41,422 bases of DNA, taken from IMG/VR virus record IMGVR_UViG_3300031565_000113, positions 1 through 41,422 of that record; one strand, written 5' to 3'. The position numbers and the translations under genes are program-made. Origin of the DNA: a virus. Below are positions 25,213-34,279 of the stretch, piece by piece. The number at the start of each line of letters is the position of its first letter. Position 1 is the stretch's first letter. The notes beneath the pieces are model-generated. The model was not told the origin of the DNA, made no database searches, and was given only the letters and a program-made list of their open reading frames with translations.

Positions 25213-25896
25213 ATGAAACTAATTTTAAAAATACCCGAGGGGATTACTGATTTAGATTTAGAGCTCAGGATTATGCCAAAGCAAGCCGAGCAAGCCGAGC
25301 AAGCCGAGCAAGCCGAGCAAGCCGAGCAAGCCGAGCAAGCCGAGCAAGCCGAGCAAGCCGAGCAAGTCGAGCAAGTCGAGCAAGTCGAGCAAGTCGAGCA
25401 AGCCGAGCAAGTCGAGGAAGCCGAGGAAGCCGAGCAAGCCGAGCAAGCCGAGTATATGGGGCATATACCGCCCGAATACGCCATGCCCGAAGAAGACGAC
25501 GAGCAAGAAGAAGAGCTAGACACAGATGGCATTCCTTGGGATGCAAGAATCCACAGCGGGGCGAGGTCAAAGCTCGTGACCGGCGTTTGGAAAGTAAGAA
25601 GGGGTATGAACCCTGCGTATGTCGCTGGCATTTTAGACGAGCTAAAGCAAACTATCGCTAAAGAGCCACAACAACCAGTGGAGACTACACCCGAGGAATT
25701 TACAGATATAAAAACAGTCCAGTGGCTGATAACTTATGTGACTTCTAAAATTGCTGAGGGTAAACTGTCACAACAAGATATAGTTAGCGTTTTAGCAGAA
25801 ACGGGGGTACATAGTTTGCAATCACTACATGCAAATCCTGCTCTTTTGCCTGAAGTTTCAAGAGCTATACAGAAAAGAGTAGCCGAAAATGGGTAG
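25213..25896 (+). CDS. Phage protein with 19-unit Glu/Ala minisatellite; conserved C-terminus
   Basis: This 227-residue protein has a short N-terminal strand region (LILKIPEGITDLDLELRIM). A 57-residue acidic repeat, [Q/E][A/V]E x19 (residues 24-80), follows and is predicted to be one long helix. A conserved C-terminal part then contains 'DTDGIPWDARIHSGARSKLV' and 'GVWKVRRGMNPAYV', and closes with a helical 'EGKLSQQDIVSVLAETGVHS' domain. That 'D-x-x-G-x-P-W-D-x-R-I-H' motif recurs in phage proteins encoded beside DUF2800 and DUF2815 genes; its function is not established. It heads the rightward replication operon and overlaps the nuclease gene by 8 bp. Confidence 0.75.
   Translation: MKLILKIPEGITDLDLELRIMPKQAEQAEQAEQAEQAEQAEQAEQAEQAEQVEQVEQVEQVEQAEQVEEAEEAEQAEQAEYMGHIPPEYAMPEEDDEQEEELDTDGIPWDARIHSGARSKLVTGVWKVRRGMNPAYVAGILDELKQTIAKEPQQPVETTPEEFTDIKTVQWLITYVTSKIAEGKLSQQDIVSVLAETGVHSLQSLHANPALLPEVSRAIQKRVAENG
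25282..25452 (+). repeat. 9-bp tandem repeat (CAAGCCGAG)x19
   Basis: There are nineteen uninterrupted 9-bp units. The first nine are identical (25282-25362); later ones vary by C/T (Ala/Val) or C/G (Gln/Glu). It stays in frame inside the gene at 25213. The minus strand gives long spurious open frames here. Such an array should expand and contract by slippage. Confidence 0.97.
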
Positions 25897-27052
25897 TTAT
25901 CTGAGTCTTTCGCCGTCTTCAGCGGCGAGGTGGGTTGTTTGCCCTGCATCTGTAGCACTGCAAGCAGAGTACCCACGCCAGCCTGACTCTGTGGCTTTAC
26001 AAGAAGGAATTGCATCACATGAATTAGCTGAAAAAGCTTTAAAGGGATATCTAAGAAAAGGTAAAATTGACTTTTCTTTTTTAGAAGCTCAAGAAGTGGC
26101 ATCAAACGGCTATATTATCACGCAAGAGATGAAAGATGCGGTTAAACTCTATATAGAAGATATATTCAAAACGCATATTGGTAATAACTTGGTCGGTTCT
26201 GAAAGAAATGTAGAGTTTTTTCTAGCTTGTGAAAAGATACACGCAAGATGCAAGGGCGTTATTGACTTTTGGGCATCGTCTGAAGACTTTAAAAAATTAG
26301 TAATCTGGGATTTTAAATATGGCCATTCACCAGTTTCTGCGTACGAAAACTGGCAACTTTTATGCTACGCTGTGAGCCTGTGCTACGCATATCAAGTCAA
26401 TAACGACACTATAATAGAGCTTAGAATAGTACAGCCCCGTGCGTACGGAAAAACTCTTTCAGTGTGGTCCTTACAAGCGAGTAGCATCGGAGCTTATCAT
26501 GAAAAGCTTAAAAAAGCGGCGGATAACGTATTAAGCGATAGCCCCACGGCTTGCGTAAGCGAACAATGCCGGTATTGCAGAGCTTCGCACGGTTGCAGAG
26601 CTTTGCAAGAAGCCTCGCTAAAAGCTACGCATACAGCTAAAGAATACTCAACACCAAACGAAATTAACGGCGTTGGGCTTTCATATGAAATAGGGTATTT
26701 AAAAGAAGCACAGGATATTTTAAAATATAGGCTTGATGCACTTGAAGCAGAAGCTAAGAAACAAATCTCGGAAGGGCGATCAGTACCGGGCTTTTGTTTA
26801 GAGCCTACTTTTTCGTCTTTAAAGTGGTCGAAGTCTATAGAAGAGATAAAAGCCCTTGCCGAGCTGTTTGGAATTGATAGTACTAGAATACTAAAAGCAC
26901 CAGAACTTATCACCCCGACCCAAGCCAAGAAAATTCCTGAACTAAAGGAGCTTATTCCGTCTTATGCCAGCTCTGAAAAAACAGGAATGAAATTAGCAAA
27001 ACTAAACCAAAACGATATTATTAATAAATTAGGAGAAAAATATGACAACTGA
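25889..27052 (+). CDS. DUF2800 family PD-(D/E)XK nuclease with Fe-S cysteines
   Basis: This 387-residue protein is related to Cas4/RecB-type exonucleases. The N-terminal 'SPSSAARWVVCPAS' supplies the first cluster cysteine. 'GIASHELAEKAL' supplies the H motif near residue 49. 'CKGVIDFWASS' (near 126-136) and 'VIWDFKYGHSPV' (near 143-155) give the D and D-x-K catalytic motifs. 'NWQLLCYAVSLCYAY' is motif QxxxY-like. 'CRYCRASHGCRA' near 227-238 completes the four-cysteine cluster. It probably degrades or processes DNA ends in replication or recombination together with the DUF2815 protein that follows (11-bp overlap). Confidence 0.88.
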   Translation: MGSYLSLSPSSAARWVVCPASVALQAEYPRQPDSVALQEGIASHELAEKALKGYLRKGKIDFSFLEAQEVASNGYIITQEMKDAVKLYIEDIFKTHIGNNLVGSERNVEFFLACEKIHARCKGVIDFWASSEDFKKLVIWDFKYGHSPVSAYENWQLLCYAVSLCYAYQVNNDTIIELRIVQPRAYGKTLSVWSLQASSIGAYHEKLKKAADNVLSDSPTACVSEQCRYCRASHGCRALQEASLKATHTAKEYSTPNEINGVGLSYEIGYLKEAQDILKYRLDALEAEAKKQISEGRSVPGFCLEPTFSSLKWSKSIEEIKALAELFGIDSTRILKAPELITPTQAKKIPELKELIPSYASSEKTGMKLAKLNQNDIINKLGEKYDN

Positions 27053-27791
27053 AATTTTAACGCCCGTAGGGCGACTAGTACAGGGCAGTCTTACAAAAGG
27101 CTACGATAAAGACGCCGAGGGACGACCTTTAAAAACACAAGCTGGAAATCCCAGAGTCAAATACTTTATGGCTCTTGCGATACCGAAGACAGACGCCAGT
27201 ATAAACGCAATTTTTCAAGCGATTGCTACAGAGGCTCGTATCTCTTTTCCAACTCTTTTCGACGCTAATGGGAACTGTAGTAGCCCTCTTTTTGCGTGGA
27301 AATACACCGATGGCGACACAAAACCCGAAAAAGAGGGATTTGCGGGGCATTGGATTTTTAATTTTAGCGGTGGGTACGCTCCGACCATATACAACGCTGG
27401 CGGAAAGGGGATTAAACTCGATGCGGATACTATAAAATGCGGACACTATATAAGAATAGCGGGAACTATTGCGGGTAACGACTCCTCGCAACGCCCGGGC
27501 GTGTATCTGAACCCTAAAATAATTGAGTTTATAGGTTATGGAGCAGAAATCGTGCAGGGGATGGACGGGGCTTCCGTTTTTGGAGGTACTCCTGCGACCG
27601 TGCCGAGCTATGTACAAACTACGCCAACCGCACCGACAGGCTCTGCGATGTATCAACCACAGCAACAGCAAGCACCTGCTCCAGCATATCAGCCACCATG
27701 GCAACCACAGCAACAGCAAGCACCTGCAGTCGCTCCGCACCCCGGTTTTTTAAACACGACTCCGCCATATGTCAACAATAATAACGATTGA
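27042..27791 (+). CDS. DUF2815 single-stranded DNA-binding protein
   Basis: This 249-residue protein has the DUF2815 pattern: 'GRLVQGSLTKGYDKDAEGRP' at residues 11-30, 'VKYFMALAIPKTD' near 39 and a central 'GHWIFNFSGGYAPTIYNAGG'. 'IKCGHYIRIAGTIAGNDSSQ' and 'GVYLNPKIIEFIGYGAEI' follow, giving an OB-like core. The C-terminus from ~190 is a low-complexity Pro/Gln/Ala tail ending in 'NNNND'. DUF2815 proteins act as phage SSBs and are nearly always encoded between DUF2800 and PolA, as here. The tail contains a 26-bp duplication. Its 3' end overlaps the polymerase gene by 23 bp. Confidence 0.87.
   Translation: MTTEILTPVGRLVQGSLTKGYDKDAEGRPLKTQAGNPRVKYFMALAIPKTDASINAIFQAIATEARISFPTLFDANGNCSSPLFAWKYTDGDTKPEKEGFAGHWIFNFSGGYAPTIYNAGGKGIKLDADTIKCGHYIRIAGTIAGNDSSQRPGVYLNPKIIEFIGYGAEIVQGMDGASVFGGTPATVPSYVQTTPTAPTGSAMYQPQQQQAPAPAYQPPWQPQQQQAPAVAPHPGFLNTTPPYVNNNND
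27654..27727 (+). repeat. Two 26-bp direct repeats in the SSB tail
   Basis: An identical 26-bp segment occurs at 27654-27679 and 27702-27727 (starting CAACCACAGCAACAGC). It encodes the repeated Gln-Pro-Gln-Gln-Gln-Gln-Ala-Pro-Ala motif of the disordered tail, so the tail probably grew by duplication. Confidence 0.93.
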
Positions 27792-29874
27792 CTTTGAGAC
27801 ATATAGCGAAGCGGGATATATTTTCGCTGAAAACCGCTGGAAACCAACCTCCGCCTCGCCCCCTTACGGGCTTGGTGCGGTGGGGGCGGCGGTTTACGCA
27901 GAACACCCATCAACCGAAATTTTATCGCTTGCGTATAGCCACAATGGGGGTGTGAGCCTATGGACACCCGACGACCCCCCTCCCGTGGCTCTCTTTGAGC
28001 ATATAAAAGCGGGGGGTTTGGTTGAAGCGTGGAACTCGGCGTTCGAGTTTTATGTGTGGCACTTTGTAGCTTGTCGCAAGCTCGGATGGCCATCGTTGCC
28101 GTGGCAACAACTGCGCGACCCTTCGGCGAGAGCAAGAGCTGTAGGACTGCCAAGCGGGCTAAGTGCCGTCGGCGAAGTCTTACACTCTGGACAGAAAAAA
28201 GACAGCACGGGAACTCGGCTTATAAATAAATTTAGCAAACCTCGGCAACCGACAAAACACGACACACGCACACGCACGCAACTACAAGACGACCCACAAG
28301 ACGCCCAATTATTATATGATTATTGCGCGCAAGATGTGCGAGCCGAGCAAGCTATAGCCTCTACGCTTCCCGAGTTATCACCGTTTGAGCTTAATGTTTG
28401 GTTGCTAGACCAATTAATAAATTATCGTGGCGTTCATGTTGATAAAACGGGGCTTAACGCTCTGATAGAAGTGGTAGAAGAGTCAGCTAAAAAATATAAA
28501 CAAAGGCTACATGAAATAACCAACGGAGCTGTTTCGGGTGTTGCTGAACTAGCAAAATTTAAAGCTTGGCTCGAAACCCAAGGCGTAAATTTACCATCTT
28601 TAACTAAAGAGACGGTAGCAACAGCTTTAACCACCGACCTCCCGCCACTCGCTAAAGAAGCCCTTCAAATACGCTCTTCTTTGTCTTCTAGCAGTGTACA
28701 AAAATTATATGCTTTTAAAAACCGTCTTGCTTCTGATAGTCGACTACACGGGCTTTTTTCGTATTGCGGGGCGACTCACACGGGGCGTTTCGCTGGGCGA
28801 GGAGTACAACCACAGAACCTGCCCAACTCGGGGCTAAGCGTGAATGCTTGTGGGGGGTGTGATCACACTTACCGCATATCCGCCGATACTTGCCCCTGGT
28901 GCGGAGCTTCTGAGGCTTTTAGCGACAAGACCGACTGGGACTTATCGTCTACAGAGGGTTGCTTGACAATAGCCGAGACATACGGACTTGATGGGGTTGA
29001 GTCGTTTTACGGCGATGCTTTCAAGTCCGTGTCGGGGTGCTTGCGTGGGCTACTTTGTGCATCTCCGGAGCACGACCTTATATGCTCTGATTACTCTTCT
29101 ATAGAAGCTGTGATTTTAGCAGAACTCGCAGGCGAGCAATGGCGTCAAGAAATTTTTAGGACAGATGGCGAGGACATATACAAAAATTCTGCTAGTAAAC
29201 TTTTTAAAATTCCAGTTTCTTCTATCACTCCCACACAAAGAAAAGTGGGGAAAGTTGCTGAGTTAGCCTCGGGATATCAGGGAAGCGTTGGAGCTTGGAA
29301 AAAATTTAAAGCAGAAAAATATTTTAAAACTGATGAAGAAATTTTGTCAGCAGTGCGACAGTGGCGTGCCGATTCCCCTTCTATAGTGTTGTTTTGGCGG
29401 TCGATAGAAGACATAGCTAAAGCCTCTATAGCATGCGTGGGGCAGGCATATTCATATAAAAATATCGCTTTTCAAGCGACTGATAAAGCCCTTTATTGTT
29501 TGTTGCCATCAGGGCGTAAACTCACATATAATTCGCCTAGTTTAGTCCAAGACTACGAGGGGCGGACGCAGATTCAATACTACGCCACGGGAGTGCAAGG
29601 AAGCTGGCTACCACAGCTAACCTATGGCGGAAAATTAACGGAAAATATTGTGCAGGCTGTGGCTCGTGATGTTCTATGTTACGCTATGCTTTCTTTAGAG
29701 CAAGCAGGCTATCCAATCGTCATGCATATTCACGATGAGATTGTAGCTGAAGTCCCTGTGGGTGTGGGTTCTATAGAAAATTTTGAGTATATCATGTCAA
29801 CAATGCCGCCATGGGCATCATCGTACCCTATCAAAGCTAAGGGGGGCTGGCGTGGAAAAAGATATAGAAAATAA
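27769..29874 (+). CDS. DNA polymerase, family A, with 3'-5' exonuclease
   Basis: This 701-residue phage replicative polymerase has exonuclease motifs 'TIDFETY' (residues 5-11), 'WNSAFEFYVW' near 92 and 'YDYCAQDVRAEQ' near 183. A Cys4 zinc knuckle (CGGC ... CPWC) is inserted near 361-380. Polymerase motif A is 'DYSSIEAVILAELAG' near 441, motif B 'RKVGKVAELASGYQG' near 490 and motif C 'IVMHIHDEIVAEV' near 650-662. There is no 5' nuclease domain. The start overlaps the SSB gene. Its presence next to an NrS-1-like primase-polymerase suggests division of labour, with the latter priming and PolA elongating. Confidence 0.95.
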   Translation: MSTIITIDFETYSEAGYIFAENRWKPTSASPPYGLGAVGAAVYAEHPSTEILSLAYSHNGGVSLWTPDDPPPVALFEHIKAGGLVEAWNSAFEFYVWHFVACRKLGWPSLPWQQLRDPSARARAVGLPSGLSAVGEVLHSGQKKDSTGTRLINKFSKPRQPTKHDTRTRTQLQDDPQDAQLLYDYCAQDVRAEQAIASTLPELSPFELNVWLLDQLINYRGVHVDKTGLNALIEVVEESAKKYKQRLHEITNGAVSGVAELAKFKAWLETQGVNLPSLTKETVATALTTDLPPLAKEALQIRSSLSSSSVQKLYAFKNRLASDSRLHGLFSYCGATHTGRFAGRGVQPQNLPNSGLSVNACGGCDHTYRISADTCPWCGASEAFSDKTDWDLSSTEGCLTIAETYGLDGVESFYGDAFKSVSGCLRGLLCASPEHDLICSDYSSIEAVILAELAGEQWRQEIFRTDGEDIYKNSASKLFKIPVSSITPTQRKVGKVAELASGYQGSVGAWKKFKAEKYFKTDEEILSAVRQWRADSPSIVLFWRSIEDIAKASIACVGQAYSYKNIAFQATDKALYCLLPSGRKLTYNSPSLVQDYEGRTQIQYYATGVQGSWLPQLTYGGKLTENIVQAVARDVLCYAMLSLEQAGYPIVMHIHDEIVAEVPVGVGSIENFEYIMSTMPPWASSYPIKAKGGWRGKRYRK

Positions 29875-29887
29875 TTACATATTTATG

Positions 29888-29937
29888 TTGACAAGTGTAC
29901 CAAGTCTGATACACTTAACATGTATTAATAACAAAAG
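29888..29937 (+). promoter_or_regulatory. Repeated promoter cassette, copy D (rightward)
   Basis: TTGACA (29888-29893), a 16-bp spacer and TACACT (29910-29915) are followed by a conserved leader (TTAACATGTATTAATAAC) and AGGAG. It closely matches, in opposite orientation, the elements before the genes at 39779, 38520 and 38014. An inverted repeat AAGTGTA-N10-TACACTT spans the spacer and -10 in this copy and looks like an operator. It drives the gene at 29949 independently of the polymerase operon. Confidence 0.75.
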
Positions 29938-29948
29938 GAGTAAAAATT

Positions 29949-30311
29949 ATGACTATAGAATTTTATAAAACAACAGTCCCAACAAGCTTGGTTCTTAAAG
30001 AAATTTTTGGCGGAAAGCATTATAAAAAAGTTAAAATAAATTACGCCTTTATTTTAACCAGCGAAATTTTAAAATCAGATACTTTCTCAGAAGACGAAAA
30101 AAAGAAATTTGCTATTTTTATTACAACTCCTGAATCTTATTTTGAAGATGGTAATTTAGCACTATACCCAGCACCTATCGAAAAATATTTTGTGTCAAAA
30201 ATTTTAGCAAAAAGATTAAAAGAGAAAAATAAATATATCGCCAAAGATAAAGAAGGTCGAAACTTTTGGTTTAGATTAGAAAGCGATTTTGATCAAACTT
30301 ACTACGACTAA
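29949..30311 (+). CDS. Small unknown protein under a cassette promoter
   Basis: This 120-residue lysine- and phenylalanine-rich protein has no recognised motif. It alternates strands and helices: 'VKINYAFILTSEIL', 'EKKKFAIFITTPESYF', then 'FVSKILAKRLKEKNKYIAKD' and a closing 'NFWFRLESDFDQ'. A strong Shine-Dalgarno (AAAGGAGTAAAAATT) precedes ATG 29949, and it has its own copy of the repeated promoter, so it is probably expressed with the early leftward operon. No function is assigned. Confidence 0.65.
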   Translation: MTIEFYKTTVPTSLVLKEIFGGKHYKKVKINYAFILTSEILKSDTFSEDEKKKFAIFITTPESYFEDGNLALYPAPIEKYFVSKILAKRLKEKNKYIAKDKEGRNFWFRLESDFDQTYYD

Positions 30312-30331
30312 AATGGAAAAATATGATATCA

Positions 30332-30361
30332 TAACCCCTATATATTATAGTATAGGGGTTA
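30332..30361 (+). other. Strong hairpin over the ribosome-binding region of the large fibre gene
   Basis: AACCCCTATA (30333-30342), an 8-base loop and TATAGGGGTT (30351-30360) pair perfectly over 10 bp, or 11 with the flanking T/A. The AGGGG of the right arm is the only Shine-Dalgarno-like sequence before ATG 30365. The hairpin could therefore hide the ribosome-binding site or separate the fibre gene from upstream translation. There is no T-run, so a simple terminator is less likely. Confidence 0.65.
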
Positions 30362-30364
30362 AAT

Positions 30365-33300
30365 ATGGCATTTTCAAAAAATAAGGGCCCGGGCGTCTCT
30401 GGTGGAGCCGGTGGAGCAGGAAACATAATCTATAAGGGGCTTATCATACAGCCCGCAGACTATGGCGACCTGGCAGAAATAGAAACCGGGTGGACATACA
30501 CAATCGGTCTATCCGAGAGCATCGTCTCTTTGACATCGAGCGGGGGCATAGCCACGGCTACAGTATCGGCGTTGTTTTATGCTTCTTTTGTAGATAGCGA
30601 GACCATACGCATATCAGGAGCGAATGAAACAGAATATAACGGGGATTTTGTCGGAACTAAAATAGGCTCAAATCAGATAAATTATGGCATAACTGGAACT
30701 CCAGCGAGTCCAGCAACAGGCAGTATATCTGTAGGGTTTCCGCTACAAGTCACTGATGACGACCCCACTCGTACGGACACGGGTCAAACTTTTTCGCTAG
30801 GAGATGAGATCATATGGGACGGCGTAAAAAATTTATATTCATTGCTTGGAAGCGAGCGATTATGGGCAAAAAGCGGTAATGATTTGTCTCCTGTTCAAAA
30901 TGATAATATAAAATTAGATGCTTCAAAAAATTATTATATAGGCGATTCAAAATTATCTTTTGATAGAGAAAAAATTATTTTTTTAGCAGGAAATGGCGAT
31001 GACACAAAAAGCGGTCGTAGACCTGAATTTGCTATAAAAACATTAGAGACAGCTTTAACAAAGGCAAGTGCATTATCACCATCTGCTAGCAATATTATCA
31101 CTATTAGAGTTATAGATGGTTCAACAATTGACATCTTAAAAGATGAAGTAGTCCCCTCTTATGTTAATATTTACGCTAAAAACTCTGATTTTGTGCATGC
31201 TGGTGCTTTTACGCTTTCAATCCGTGAAAATGTTGCACTTCTTTTTAGAGATGTAAAAGCGTTTAAATTTAACAAAATTGGCGTTGGCCGTTCTGTTTTA
31301 AAATGCCGAAATTTTGATACTGAAAGTAATATAAATGTTGGTAAAAAATTACAAGTTTCAGCAGAATCAAGCGAGTTAATCGTTAAAATTGATAATCTTT
31401 TAAACGCTTCTTTAGACATTAATGGCACAATTGCTGGGAACGCTGTTTTAGATATATCTTATTATGATAGAACTGCTACGCCTGATGGCATAGGCACTTA
31501 CGGAACTATAGCAAAACGTAGTTATCAAAATGTTAATATTGACCAATCTTTATCAACAACAGCTAGTCCGACTTTTAATAAAGTGCAATCGACAAATGAC
31601 CCAACAAATCCAGAAGATTTAACACGCAAAGATTATGTTGATAATGTTTTTGTCACTGCAAACTCTATGATTAGTCGTGCGGTAGTTTCAGGTCTTGAGA
31701 TTGATTATGATGCTACTAGCGTTGTTAGTGCCGCCGGCTCTATAAAATGTGTCAATGCAGTTATCGTTAATGGAGACACCATAACTTTTAAAAATCACAA
31801 CATTGAGCCAGTCACGGTGATAACTCTCACTGTCGGAACTGATTTTGCAGAAGGTGCAACTAGTCAAGATACTGCGATAAATCTGCGGAATGCGATAAAT
31901 GCAAAAGCAGTTTTAAATACTTGGCTTGTAGCGATTGTTTTGCCTTCTCCAAATGATGATGTTGTGGCAATGTCCGCCCTTACTGGCGGTTTTGATGGAA
32001 ATAAAATAGGATTGTTAACTAACGCCCCAACTGGCTTTATTTTATCAGCACCTGCTTTGTTGGGTGGCGGTTATACTAAAATTGACATAACAAAAGGTTC
32101 TTTTACTAAAAGCATAATTCAATTTTCTGATGCTGTAACAAATCCAATCCAGTCGACAATAACAAGATATGAGATTGCCGATATTTTGAGCTTAGACTTG
32201 TCTTTTAGAACTATTGCCCCGGTAACTTATTTAACTTACCAAGAGAATGGCGGAGCACCTACTTTAACTCAATCTCCGCTTTTCCCAACTCGCCAACAGC
32301 TTTTAACAGATGTTTATTTTGGTGCGATTGTACATTTAACGCAAAATGAATTGCAAAGCATATCAAATACGAATAACGGCATTGGTTCAAACGCAACCTC
32401 AGGGCTTTTCACTTTTGAAGATAGAAAATTTAATCCAGCTGGCGTTTTATTCTACGCCCAAGCTACAACACAACAAATTGGGATAGCACAATCTGCATAT
32501 ATTCTACCTGAAATTAATCGACTTGATAGAACAGACCCCGACTATTTAGCTTTGCCAACCGTGCAAAAAATAACAAGCGAGTTAATTTTAGTTTATAGAG
32601 ATGGGATTGGTGGCTGGATAGTCGCACCACAACTAGATTTAGATGGCTTGAATTTTAATGTTACGAATTATGACGATAATTCTGGCGGAACAATTGGAAT
32701 AAATGGGCAGCCTAGTGGTGTGCTAACTCCAGCAAAACCATATGTTTTGCATAAAGTCTATCGAGAGCCAACAACAGCAAAAAGATATTTATTTATGCAG
32801 GCTGGGCAAGAAATTTATTCTACACAAGATGACGCTATTTTTGCTATAAGCACTGCAGTTTGGGACGATAATCCTTTTACACGCCCTGACTGGGAGTACG
32901 GTTACATAATCTTAAAAAAAGATGCTACAGATTTTTCAGTCATGGATAATTTTTTATATTTACCAAAAAATGGGCCAGGGGCAAATGGAGGGTCGACATA
33001 TGTCCCTCCAAATCAACAAAAAATAATTTATTTTAAAAGTGGTGGATTGCTAACAAATAATGGTTTCAACCTAGAAAACGCTGTTGATACTGCTGTGACT
33101 GGGATTACTAAAGCGAACGCTCTTGGAGTCACTTCTTCTGTAAGATGCCAAGATGCTGGCTCTTTTGCAGGCGCTTTATTGCCTAATGCAAATGTTACTA
33201 TTTACGCACCTGAGTCTACTTTTACAACCGCAGATATTACGCTGAAAGATGGCACAGGCGTAACAGCTAAAAATTATACAGCCTCCAATGGAGTCATACT

Positions 33301-34279
33301 GGCAACTGGAGCAGGCGCTTTTATGCATATAAAAAAAGTACTTTCTATTTCTGATAACGTAATTCAAGGAACAGACGGGGCTTTAGATATAAAATGCGGA
33401 GAATTTTTAGACACAGATTTTGCCTTCTCTGGCACTGACTCAGTATCAAGAATATCAATAAAAGCCAACAAAATAAATAAATTTGATGTTTCAAATCCAT
33501 CAAATAAACGGGGAATTTTTGATATTTCGTGCGATGAGCAAAATGGGGCATTAATAGCAAACGATACTTCAATAACAGCCGATATCGGAAAAATAACCGC
33601 GACGGCATCTACTGTGATATCGATATCAGGAACTTCTGTTTTTTATGGTCGATTAGCATATGCCCCAAGTGGAAAACTTATCTATTTTGGTGCTAATGTT
33701 ACGGGAGAGCTAACGATAGCTTATGATGCAGGTGTAACAATCAATAATCTTTCAAGTACTTTTAAAATAAATATTTTGAGTAATTCATCGCAAGAGACGA
33801 TTTTAGGGCAAGGAAACGCAGGGGTTTTAACTGTACCGAACAGTGGCGGTGGCAATGCATTAAGAGCTGATGGCACGGCGGGCATAGGTTTAGTCGAAGT
33901 GCAACGGTTAATTGCAAGTGCGATAGCAACTTTTAACGGAGCGGTTACTTTTAACGATGTTGTAAAAGGCGGTTATATCGCGCAAGCTACTTTCGATGTT
34001 ACGGCAACTCAAACTTTAACCGCAACCTATGGTGGCTATCTTATAAACGCAAATTACGCCACAGGGGCTCAAACTATAAATTTACCAGCAATAGGCTCAA
34101 TAACTGTTGGCTGGCATGTAAAAATTAGAAGAGAGACGGCTCAAACTGTAACAATTGGAGCAAATGGGAACACTATTGATGGCGGTGGTAGTTTCGCTAT
34201 ACCCGCTCAATATGAAGTAGCAGAGATTGTTTGCGTTGGAACTAATAAATATAGCGTAACTCTAGGCAAAAAAACATGA
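30365..34279 (+). CDS. Large tail fibre/spike protein
   Basis: This 1304-residue protein is the largest in the window. The glycine-rich N-terminus (GPGVSGGAGGAGNIIYKG) resembles phage adhesin starts. 'DEIIWDGVKNLYSLLGSERLW' (residues ~148-170, read in two parts) is a virion-anchoring pattern. Two related beta-helix-like segments follow, one near residues 200-320 and one near 885-1010. Each starts with K-I-I-(F/Y) and an A-I-x-T-x-x-x-A-x-T-K-A helix, then strand runs. A 'PTNPEDLTRKDYVDN' coupling motif lies near 413, and the C-terminus 'GWHVKIRRETAQTVTIGANG' is a common phage tail end domain. It is probably a receptor-binding or glycan-binding fibre; no glycosidase motif is evident. Confidence 0.82.
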   Translation: MAFSKNKGPGVSGGAGGAGNIIYKGLIIQPADYGDLAEIETGWTYTIGLSESIVSLTSSGGIATATVSALFYASFVDSETIRISGANETEYNGDFVGTKIGSNQINYGITGTPASPATGSISVGFPLQVTDDDPTRTDTGQTFSLGDEIIWDGVKNLYSLLGSERLWAKSGNDLSPVQNDNIKLDASKNYYIGDSKLSFDREKIIFLAGNGDDTKSGRRPEFAIKTLETALTKASALSPSASNIITIRVIDGSTIDILKDEVVPSYVNIYAKNSDFVHAGAFTLSIRENVALLFRDVKAFKFNKIGVGRSVLKCRNFDTESNINVGKKLQVSAESSELIVKIDNLLNASLDINGTIAGNAVLDISYYDRTATPDGIGTYGTIAKRSYQNVNIDQSLSTTASPTFNKVQSTNDPTNPEDLTRKDYVDNVFVTANSMISRAVVSGLEIDYDATSVVSAAGSIKCVNAVIVNGDTITFKNHNIEPVTVITLTVGTDFAEGATSQDTAINLRNAINAKAVLNTWLVAIVLPSPNDDVVAMSALTGGFDGNKIGLLTNAPTGFILSAPALLGGGYTKIDITKGSFTKSIIQFSDAVTNPIQSTITRYEIADILSLDLSFRTIAPVTYLTYQENGGAPTLTQSPLFPTRQQLLTDVYFGAIVHLTQNELQSISNTNNGIGSNATSGLFTFEDRKFNPAGVLFYAQATTQQIGIAQSAYILPEINRLDRTDPDYLALPTVQKITSELILVYRDGIGGWIVAPQLDLDGLNFNVTNYDDNSGGTIGINGQPSGVLTPAKPYVLHKVYREPTTAKRYLFMQAGQEIYSTQDDAIFAISTAVWDDNPFTRPDWEYGYIILKKDATDFSVMDNFLYLPKNGPGANGGSTYVPPNQQKIIYFKSGGLLTNNGFNLENAVDTAVTGITKANALGVTSSVRCQDAGSFAGALLPNANVTIYAPESTFTTADITLKDGTGVTAKNYTASNGVILATGAGAFMHIKKVLSISDNVIQGTDGALDIKCGEFLDTDFAFSGTDSVSRISIKANKINKFDVSNPSNKRGIFDISCDEQNGALIANDTSITADIGKITATASTVISISGTSVFYGRLAYAPSGKLIYFGANVTGELTIAYDAGVTINNLSSTFKINILSNSSQETILGQGNAGVLTVPNSGGGNALRADGTAGIGLVEVQRLIASAIATFNGAVTFNDVVKGGYIAQATFDVTATQTLTATYGGYLINANYATGAQTINLPAIGSITVGWHVKIRRETAQTVTIGANGNTIDGGGSFAIPAQYEVAEIVCVGTNKYSVTLGKKT

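Noticed and set aside
25282-25452. CRISPR-like array
   Set aside because: The units are contiguous 9-mers with no spacers, encode protein in frame, and no cas gene is present. The Cas4-like nuclease next to it is a DUF2800 phage protein.
25206-25631. Long minus-strand frames of Ser/Ala/Cys or Leu/Gly repeats
   Set aside because: Mirror images of the 9-bp tandem repeat, which is open in several frames; no start signals.
27129-27740. 203-residue antisense open frame opposite the SSB gene
   Set aside because: Low-complexity Trp/Cys/Leu composition from the complement of the Pro/Gln-rich repeats; the sense strand is a clear DUF2815 gene in a coherent operon.
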